64,000 bases of DNA from Paramarasmius palmivorus (lineage: Eukaryota > Basidiomycota > Agaricomycetes > Agaricales > Marasmiaceae). A program made the position numbers and the translations under genes. The notes under the pieces are model-generated. The model saw only the letters and a program-made list of their open reading frames with translations. It had not been told where the DNA came from and made no database searches. The stretch's first letter is position 1. The number at the start of each line of letters is the position of its first letter. The stretch covers positions 1 to 64,000 of the forward strand of contig JAYKXP010000126.1 in the NCBI GenBank assembly GCA_037176845.1, given 5' to 3'. This document shows, piece by piece, positions 55,111-64,000 of the stretch.

Positions 55111-58100
55111 ATGCTCCTTCGACCTTGGTCAGATTCCTCTGGCCTGTTTCTCTTTTTCTTCTCTCTATGTTCTCTCTTCACTTTTGTACTCTCAGGCGAC
55201 CCCTCACACAAAATTCAGACCTTCGACAACTTACCTGCCCGGCTGTTTTACTTTGACGATTCCCAGAGCGCAATCTACTTCGACGCCATCGCGGGAGACG
55301 TATGGGTTTCCTCGGATGAAGGAATGAACTGGAAAAAAGCTACCGACATCCCCAGCGGTAAAGCCCTCATGGTTATCGAACACCCATTCGAGAACCAGAT
55401 TGCATTCGTTATGACAGACGGAGACACGCACTACCTTACTCGCGACCGGGGAAAGGCGTGGAAAAAGTTTGAGATGCCAGCACCTATGGCAAGGACGCCA
55501 AAGCCTTTGAGCTTTCATAGCAAGAATTACGAGTACATCTTGTACCAAGCGATGGTTTGCAATGGGAACGGTTGGGGGGCTGTGTGTCATGATGAAGTGC
55601 GTGTCCTTTTGTTCCCGTCCTGTTACTACTGATAATGATACTGATGCGCCCACAGACATTCTACACAGAGGATCTCTTCGTCTCTGAACCCAAGTCCTTG
55701 CTACCTTACACCTCTCGATGCCAGTTCGCCCATTCCTCGAAAGATTTTCAACACGGTGCTCCCGATAAACTCGTGTACTGTGTTGCGTTCGACTCCACTT
55801 CCTCTTCCCCTAACTCTCCCTCCATCGAGTCCTCCAAACTCTTTTCCTCGACCGACTTTTTCGAGACCAAAAAGGTCGAAGACCTCGGTATCGGCAAAAA
55901 CGCACGCGGAGTCGTCGCTTTGGCTATCGTATCCAAATTCGCCGTCGTAGCGCTCAAGGACAAGGGCGAAATGATGCTATACGTTACCTATGACACCAAT
56001 ACATGGGCGCAAGCTCACTTCCCACACGCGTCGTCCGCCAAGCTCCGTGAGAACGCTTATACGATTGTGGAGAGTACGACGCACTCTCTTGGTGTGGATG
56101 TGGTTATGAAGGACTCGGGGACTATTGGGACACTGTTCGTGTCGAACAGTAACGGGACGTACTTTACCCAGTCATTGAAGGATACAAATAGGAACGAGAT
56201 GGGGTATGTGGACTACGAGAAGATATACGGGCTGGAAGGAGTCGGGATTGCCAATATCGTGGCGAACCCAGAGCAGGTCGAGGCAGGCGGAGGCGGTTGG
56301 GGAGTAGAGAAGCTTCTGAAGAGTCGGATTACCTGGGACGACGGAAGAACATGGAAGGAGCTGCAACCTCCCCAGCGGGATAGCAGGGGAAACAAGTGGT
56401 CGTGCGACATGAGTGATGCGGTACGTGTCATGGTTCTTTCTGTTTTCGTTCAAGACACGAGGCTGACATTTGACGTGGTACAGAATAAATGTTCGTTGCA
56501 TCTTCATTCGGTGACGGCACCACATAATTTCGGGAGGATCTTCAGTTCACCGGCACCGGGGATTGTGATGGGTGTTGGTAGTGTGGGCGAAACGCTGTTG
56601 CCTTATGAAGACGTATGTTTCCTGCACGGTATCTTGATGTCTAAAGAACTAATGACGACCTTTTCTAGTGTGATACATTCATATCCATAGACGCCGGAGT
56701 CTCATGGAGTCACGTCCGTTCCAAACCTCACAAATACGAATTTGGAGATAGCGGCAGCGTGTTGGTGGCCGTTGACGACGCAGACGTGACAAACGAGGTC
56801 TCCTACTCGTTGGATTTGGGCAAAACCTGGCAGTCGTACAAAATCGGTGTAAAGCTGCGTGCGAGGGCATTGACTACCATCGGGGATTCGACATCACAAA
56901 AGTTTGTATTGGTCGGTCAGGTTGGGAGGTACGTTACCCTGGGTGCTCCTTCTTTCGTGACAGCTGATAAGGCGGTATAGGAATGACCAAACGAGCGATA
57001 TTGGCCGTTATGTTACGGTTTTCCTCGATTTTGTGGAGACCAGAGGGAGAAAATGTGAAGAACGTGACTTTGAGAAGTGGTATGCGAGGCCGAGAAATCA
57101 GGAATGTTTAATGGGACACAAGGTTTGCTCATGTGTCTTTGTTCAATCACTTCGACTCATTCCTAATGATAGCAATACTACAAACGCCGAAAACCCGAGG
57201 CGGACTGTTATGTTGGTGACAAGTTCCACGATCCAGTTGCTGAAAAGGAGGATTGTGAGTGTACAGATGATGATTTTGAATGGTAAGCCCGTGTACTCTT
57301 TGGTGCGACTTTGGCTAATGGTTTCTGCAGCGACTTCAACTTCACGCCTCAGGACGGTAACTGTGTTCCTCTCGGCCCAGAGCCTATACCAGCTGGTGTA
57401 TGTCTGGATCTCAATGGCAAGTATATGGGTAGTAGCGGGTGGCGGAAGATCCCTGGTGATACTTGTAGCGGTGGTTAGTATCACCCTTTTGGCGTCTCGT
57501 ACGGGTGCTGACTCCTCTCCAGGATCCACTAAGGATGCCAAACAGGAAAAGGATTGCAAACAGGCCAAACCAGCGGAAGGCGAAATTCGGCACCAGACGT
57601 TTGAGTTCCCTGACTCTATCGACCAGCATGCGTATTTCAAGGACTCACAAGTACGTTACCCACTACGAACTTTGGCTTACAAGTAATTGACATTTAACTC
57701 GGTAGACTATCCTCGTCAAACTTCGTAACAATGCTATCTACCAATCTTCTAATGAGGGGTATACCTGGAAGCAGCTCTACCCTGAGGAGCGTTTCCTGGG
57801 CTTCTACCACCATCCTCACAGTAACGAGCGTGCATACCTGATCACTGCGGAGAATAGGATGTACGTGACGACTAAGACAGGCAAGGACTGGTTAAAGGTA
57901 GGGTCACTTTGCGTGACCTGCTTCCCAGAGCTAATTAATGCACCATCTTGACAGATTGAGACACCTACCGTTCCAAACCATCTCGGCCTGCCTGTATTGC
58001 GATTCCAGCCCGAATCCGATGCTATCATCTGGACAGGGTCGATTTGCGAAGGCGGAGTATGCCATACTGATGCTCAGTATAGTCGGGACAATGGGCGAAA

Positions 58101-60441
58101 GTGGCACCCCATCGATACATATGTAAATAATTGTGCGTGGGCAGTGGACACAAAGTTGGAGGCAGACCCGACAGAGATCATTTGTGAAAGCTGGTGAGCT
58201 GTTGGCTTGGGGGTTTCATAAGCAGTTACTGATGACTGTGTAGGGCAACGAAAATAGGGAGACAACCGGATCGACCAGGAATTGGATTGGAACTCGTTGA
58301 GGGTAAAAGATATTATCAAGAGAAAAGAAGGTTGTTTGAGAGCGTCGTCGGGTTTGCAAAGTTCTCGCAGTATCTCGTTGTTGCCGAGGTAGATGTACAG
58401 TCCTCTTGTTCCTTCGAGCCCACGCTAATATTCATTCTAGTTGAACTCGGCAGGAACAGGTCTTGAGTTGCAGGTCTCGTTAGATGGACTTAACTTTGCC
58501 TCTGGCGTGTTCCCCCAAGGATTCAGACTTGATACACATGTGTGTCCTTTACGTTTGTTTCACTGAGCATGCAGTTCATCATGGTCGTCCATAGGCCTAC
58601 ACCGTTCTTGAATCCTCCACAGATTCTCTTTTCCTCCACATGACTATGAACGATAGACCTCCATACGGAACCATTCTCAAGTCCAACTCCAACGGGACCT
58701 ACTTCATAGTTTCACTCGAGAATGTCAATCGTAACAATGCAGGATACGTCGATTTCGAAAAGATGATTGGGATCAATGGAATTGCGCTGGTGAACGTGGT
58801 GAAGGATCCGCAAGAAGCTGCAATTACTGGAAAGAAAGATTTGATTTCGAAGATTACCCATAATGATGGTGAGCCTCTTTATCAATGAGTGGGATAATGC
58901 ATTGATCACGTCCGCCAGGGGGAACATGGAAACTGCTAGAACCGCCTTCTTTGGATTCGTTTGGGAATAAGTATGATTGCGATGACGCTGTATGAGTGCT
59001 CTTTCCTTCATGGATACATCTCGGAACTGACACGGATCGTCGACAGCGTTGTGCACTCCATGTTCATGGATATACCGAACGCGCCGATCCCCGCGCAACC
59101 TTCTCCTCTCCGTCAATTGTCGGCATCATCATGGCTGTCGGCAACGTGGGTACTTCACTTGCGCCGTACAAAGATTGTGATACGTTCCTCTCCCGTGATG
59201 GCGGATTCACTTGGCGCGAAGTTCACAAAGACGCCCATCTCTGGGAATTTGGTGATTCGGGCTCAATTCTGATCATTGCTAATGACGAAGAGCCTACCGA
59301 TCATATCATGTTCTCGACTGATGAAGGCCTGAATTGGAGGGAATACAAGTTCTCGGAAGGGAAGAAGATACGCGTGAGGTCCATTGTGACGGTTCCAAGT
59401 GATACGAGTAGACGGTTTATATTACTCGGAGAGTATCCGGGAGAAAGGGGTAGTGTGGCCGTTCAGGTAGACTTCAGTTCGTTGACGAACAAACAGTGTA
59501 AGTGTCTCTTTGCATTCTGGGTCCCCAGTATTGAATTGCGCGCCAATTAGGTGTGTACGACGAAGATAATCCCAACAGCGACGATTTCGAGCTTTGGGGC
59601 CCGAGTGAGGACAGAAATGAAGTGTGTCTGTTTGGACAACAGGTGCGTCCGGACACGTTTGAAACTTCACGTTTACTGATACATGGGATAGATTCTGTAC
59701 CACCGCCGAAAACCCGATGGAAATTGTTACGTGGGTACACAGCAAAAAGTGCCGCCAGAAGTCAAGAAGACCTGTGCGTGTACGAAAGTTGATTTCGAAT
59801 GGTGTGTTTTGCCTTCGCGTTCCTTGTTATCATCGCCTAAATGACGTTTGATAGCGAATTCAATCACATCCGAGACCCCAACACCGACGAATGTGTTCTC
59901 GTTCCTGGATCATTCCCACTTCCATCTGACCAAAAGTGTCAGTCCGATGGGAAATGGTATGAACGTACTGCGTATCGCAAGATTCCTCATTCCAAATGCG
60001 ACGGAGGTGAGCGACTAGATCGTGGAAAAGAGCACTACTGTCCGGGGAGCTTGAGTGGACATGGATTCTGGTTCTGGTTCCTCGTGTTGGCTGTACCGTT
60101 CGGATTGACGGCATTAGTTGGATTGTGGTGGTGGAGGAATAGCGGTCTAGCAAAGGGGTAAGTTGTCTAGATCTTTTTGTTATCCGTGGCCCATTGCTGA
60201 TACCTGCGGTAGAATGATACGTCTACCCGGCGACTCACGAGGATTCCGAAGCTCGGGTGGCGGAGTACTGGATACACTGGCTAGTGTTCCCTGGTTCCTC
60301 ATCGGTCTGGCAGGAATCGCGTATGAGTGGGTTGTGGAGAAAGTTGAGCACGTTGGATGGAGGTACAGAGCTCGAAGAGGGTATAGAAACCTGCCGGTTG
60401 ACGAGGATGCGCGGATACTGAGGTTTGAGGATGAGGATTAG
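55111..60441 (+). CDS. Vps10/sortilin-type vacuolar sorting receptor (19 exons)
   Basis: Exons are 55111-55596, 55656-56420, 56484-56612, 56669-56928, 56981-57122, 57173-57282, 57331-57473, 57523-57650, 57706-57897, 57955-58193, 58244-58388, 58441-58539, 58595-58868, 58919-58989, 59047-59497, 59551-59642, 59692-59801, 59855-60157 and 60213-60441 (1455 residues). A signal peptide is followed by two VPS10 propeller domains (about 40-590 and 720-1240). These share phrases such as [12 protein letters not shown] / [12 protein letters not shown] and YEDCDTF / YKDCDTF, plus Asp-box turns (DDGRTW, NDGGTW, DEGLNW). Each is followed by a Cys-rich 10CC module ([20 protein letters not shown]). A transmembrane helix lies at about 1350-1372, then a cytosolic tail. 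It sorts hydrolases from Golgi to vacuole in yeast. Fungal Vps10 proteins have this two-domain layout and similar length. Confidence 0.95.
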
Positions 60442-60588
60442 TGTACTTAGAACTCCGTATGTGTTTATGTAGCCACTCTATTTATTTAATACCGCCCGCT
60501 TCCGTGGCATTGAGTCAGATGGTTTTATTGGCGCCGACAAGCCATCCCACGAAATCACTCTTTGCTTTCCATTCCCATCATCGATAAT

Positions 60589-61501
60589 ATGTGGGCATCA
60601 GAGAAGGTCATTACCCGTTGCCCAAGTACGTTCTGATCAGCCCCATGATACGTTTATTCTCATGAAGCATTGATAGTCCAAGATTGTTCTCTCTCGATCG
60701 ACATTGACATCCAATCCTCCGATGGCAAGCGATCTGGATCTCACACAAAGAACCTAGATCTCTTCAATGCTGCTTTCTCTTCTGTACGCCATAAAACAGA
60801 GGACGTCGTCGAGTTCTCCGAGGATGCAGCGTTACTCGAACTCCTACTCAAGTTCAGTCATAACACGGAGTTTCCTGATATCTCAGGGCTCGGAATGGAT
60901 GTCTTGTCGGATTTTGAGAGTCGCAGATAAGTATGGGAATGCTTTGGCGGTATTAGCGTGTAAAGAGGCTATTCAGTGAGGATCCTTTAATACTAGTAAC
61001 GTTGATTACTGACACGTTGAAATAGCATCGTTGCCCTCAGAAGGCGTTGCGAGCGATTCCGTATAAAATTTCGCATTCCGATACACGAGACATTGACAAG
61101 ATAGTGCTGTCGACAATGGAACTTCCCATGCGCGAGGCTATCGACGTTATGAAGACAGCTTCAGCTTCTCCCCAAATCATATGCACATACGTACGTCCGG
61201 TTCTTCGGTATAATTCGCACTCTGATGACACTCGCGACAGGTGCTATACAGATCCCAGTACGAAGAACAGATGAAAACCATCACGACCGTTTTGAACAAG
61301 CTGGGTGATGAACCCAGTCTTTTGGTGTTCAAAAGTCTCTTGAGACGTTCCCCCACATTGGCGACATATGAATATGCAACTCGATATTGTATAGATCAAA
61401 CGGGATATTCGATCCAGGTGAATAACTCGAATACATGCAAAACGCTTGGGAAGGTTTTGGAGAATATTCCAAAGTGGGAGTCGGTGTACGATGCTGTGTA
61501 A
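60589..61501 (+). pseudogene. BTB/POZ gene copy with frameshifts
   Basis: Recognisable exons are 60589-60625 (MWASEKVITRCP), 60677 to about 60978, about 61022-61190 and 61241-61501. Content: DCSLSIDIDIQSSDGKRSGS, LLELLLKFSHNTEFPD, VADKYGNALAVLACKEAI, AIPYKISHSDTRDIDKIV and LYRSQYEEQMKTI. It is closest to the BTB gene at 21184-22132. Two bases are missing before VADKYG (near 60923), and the next splice junction is also out of phase, so the reading frame is broken at two places. Confidence 0.75.
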
Positions 61502-61913
61502 TGTACTTTTCGTTCGCAAACATAGAGTACGGGCGGGACTTGGACTTGTTATCTATCTCTACTGGATACCTATCGTGAAATAGAAGATCTGCGATGCCGA
61601 AACGGGAACTTGGGAACTTCATTACTCCTTATGTCCACGGCGTGCAAAGTCCATTTCGCGCACGAGCCATGCCGTCAGCTGTCCAGTAGAATCCCTCTTT
61701 TCTTTTCAAACCTTGACGACCACATTCAATGTCCAACGAACAAGAAATTTATTCGCTGCTCCCATAAAATCCCTAACCGCTCATACACAGGACCAACGAA
61801 AGCCACTGGCAGAAGTCATCTGCCGAAAAGATCCCACCTTGCGCAGGTGATTTTCCAAGCTCTTTCTCGTCCGTTTTTTCGTCCTTAAGGTACAAAGGCT
61901 CTGAAGCCAATCC
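61502..61913. other. Intergenic, nothing recognised
   Basis: A 92-codon frame (61610-61888) without a known motif lies between two BTB relics. Confidence 0.4.
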
Positions 61914-62596
61914 GAACTGTCCCCTCAAAGTCGATCTCATCATTCAAACCGGCAATGGAAAGAACCTTGGAGCCCATCAAGTCAACGTCGCGGAATTGTG
62001 TGCCGCATTCCCACTGCCCAACTCTGTAACTCACAATATTCACAATATCATCTGCTCACCGAGAGCGACCATGATCCTTTGAGACAACTCACCGTTTCTG
62101 CTGACAAGTATGGGTTTTTTTTTGCGTTGGAAGCGTGCAAGGTGGCTATGAAGTAAGTTGTTTTTCTTTACCTCAGAGAAACGACACTCTGCCCGTGCTA
62201 CGTTATCGATGTTTTACCGGCGCTCTGTCTAGTCAAAGACTATCATGCCATCGACACACATCTTCCGTCTACGGTGAGTATTTCGGCAGAACGCGCTCTG
62301 AATGGGTTGAAGGACAGACAAGATCTCTTTGCCATCTGGGGGTATGTCACAGTCAATCTGGATGCGAGTACCAACCAACTAGCTATGGACAGGTGTGTTA
62401 CAAAGACGAATGGTACAAGAACATGAAAGAATTTAAAACTGACGTTGATCTTTGCCTCTATGCAACGCGTAAAGAGGAGAAAGACAAGATAGGAGTCGAA
62501 TTTCGGGATAGGATGAAGAATCTGGCGGTTCCGACTTATGACACGGTTGATGCCATTGTAGATGATCACCATAATGAGATGACAAGTACTACATAG
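61914..62596 (+). pseudogene. Degenerate BTB gene copy
   Basis: CPLKVDLIIQTGNGKNLGAH and FPLPNSVTHNIHNI are clearly BTB. The frame then shifts by one base (near 62050), and only LTESDHDPLRQLTVSADKYG remains of the middle, so a segment of about 25 residues is lost. Later pieces (SAERALNGLKDRQDLFAIW, CYKDEWYKNMKEFK) resemble the C-terminal domain exons of the other copies. No valid start was found. Confidence 0.65.
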
Positions 62597-64000
62597 ACTG
62601 GATATCAAACATCCAGGGCATTGTCGATGGAGTTTCTACTTGGAAGGAGATGGAGAGACTAGTTGCACGTATCTACTCGGTTGTAACGTGTCTGCATCAA
62701 CTTCACCACATACGGCTGCGTATGACCTGTGTATATTCTAGTAAATGAAGAGAAAGCTACGAGGAGCTAAGCCGACGCGGGCGACATGGTGGTAAAGAAA
62801 CAAACGAGTAAGGTACGTAACAATAGGTAAGCTAAAAGATATCCCTAATACGAGCGGTAATACGGGCGCCTTACATCAGTAAAACTTGAAGAATAGCTTC
62901 GTAGTCAGCAGTGGTAAAGGACGACAATCAGGGATTCTCTGTGCAATATCGATCACGTTGTTATAGCCTGACTCGAACGGGATGACCGAATAGTACTAAC
63001 GGTGGAGCAGGCCGAGAGGAATACGACGAACTCTGGGGGCTGCTAGTAGGCACCAAACGTTACAATACGGTACATCGGAGCTGTAATGATAGCTTTCATC
63101 TGTTCGGCGTACTAGGATGTGTATAGCACCTAAATATCACTTATCATTGGATATAAATCCAAACCATAAAGGACGTAAATATGTGCGTATAGCTTGAGTA
63201 CGTCGTCTACACAATCGGAATGGGTGGGGAGCCCATCATCAAAAGCAGTGTTTTGTCAATCTTTCGTATATCGAAACGCAAGATCTCATACGGAATCGCT
63301 CACGCGTCCTCCGGAGATCCGAATACAAGAATACTACCCCAACGTATTAAGTAACCATAACCTTCACAGCATGAATCAACGAATGTCATTGAATAGCCTC
63401 GCTACCAGTTGGTTATTAGAGCTCCTCTCAAACCCGCAATGCTAACTTTGAATCTATATCCTTGATCGATACAAGTAGCCTACGCATCCATCAGTGGACA
63501 TTTCCGAAGGCTGTTGGGATCAAATGAGGTACTCTAAACTCCAACTCATTTAACTTAAGTAGTACCTTCAACACCTGCTGATTATGTGAATGTTTCAGAA
63601 GTACGCATTTACCTGACATCTAATGAACTATACGGCCAAATATCGCATTCTCGTTCTTCCGCACCTAAGAGAACAACGACATATCTGGGTAATAGATCAT
63701 GGTGGTGCCTACCATTCCTTTCCTCGGTTACCTCCTGCGGCTTAAGCAATACTTTGACAGCCTTCAAGATGATCAACCGGTGGATGTATCGACACCGGAC
63801 ACTTACGTTGTTATAAAGCCTCGTAGTGTCCAGGTCGCGGGTGCCATAAGACTCTAAGCTACCATACTTAATCACCTTGGGAGTAAATCGCTGTATGACA
63901 GATTTTGAGCATTCATCAATGTTTGACCTAACTGATGCGAGGGTCCCTCCACTCCTGTTATACAGCCTCACAGCCTGACGCCTCTATTTCATTTATACGA
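62597..64000. other. No recognisable gene to the window end
   Basis: Only short frames without motifs lie here. Nothing structured was recognised. Confidence 0.45.

Overview
The window looks like nuclear DNA of a filamentous basidiomycete, probably an agaricomycete. Protein genes are split by many 45-70 base GT-AG introns. tRNA genes carry introns directly after the anticodon loop. The gene families (DUF6533-type 7TM proteins, expanded BTB/POZ proteins, F-box/LRR, multi-exon P450, GH30 beta-1,6-glucanase, GST, fungal Vps10) are typical of mushrooms. All exon models were spliced by eye. I accepted one only when reading frame, splice sites and family motifs agreed across every junction.

Left part (1-22 kb): gene-poor and repeat-rich. 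It holds a fold-back element containing degenerate TTAGGG-like sequence and a tRNA-like stretch (2126-2846), a small BTB gene (3030-3862), and intron-containing tRNAs for Asn, Thr, Cys and Lys (4286-5185) plus further Asn copies. There is a 12-exon DUF6533 membrane protein (7305-8739) and an SDR oxidoreductase (8859-9690). A segmental duplication carries the SDR 5' end together with a Tyr tRNA. Eroding tRNA-Glu(CTC)-like copies lie at 10.8-11.4 and 18.6-20.8 kb. Two CACTG-ended MITEs with 3-base target duplications and one larger inverted-repeat element sit among them. A second BTB gene (21184-22132) closes the block.

Middle (22.9-32 kb): a complete, apparently very young Ty1/copia retrotransposon (22924-31931). 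It has two 487-base LTRs that look identical, a GGCCA target duplication, a copia-type half-tRNA primer site and one uninterrupted 2373-codon gag-pol frame. Between gag and protease it has an unusually long spacer with paired Cys motifs.

Right part (32-64 kb): gene-rich. It contains a second multi-pass membrane protein (32396-33808), an F-box/LRR protein (34223-35715), a 15-exon P450 (37394-39783), a secreted GH30 glucanase (47072-49510), a GST (50236-51017) with an older GST relic, and the sorting receptor Vps10 (55111-60441). Among these sits a minus-strand family of BTB-domain genes at different stages of life. One is an intact triple-BTB gene built from a duplicated two-exon cassette, one a double-BTB gene with a single stop codon, two are BTB-half-less paralogues, and two plus-strand copies are frameshifted. 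Four of the family members share a 14-base motif about 110-145 bases upstream of the start codon. The BTB birth-and-death cluster, the tRNA-derived repeats and the odd retrotransposon are the most distinctive content.
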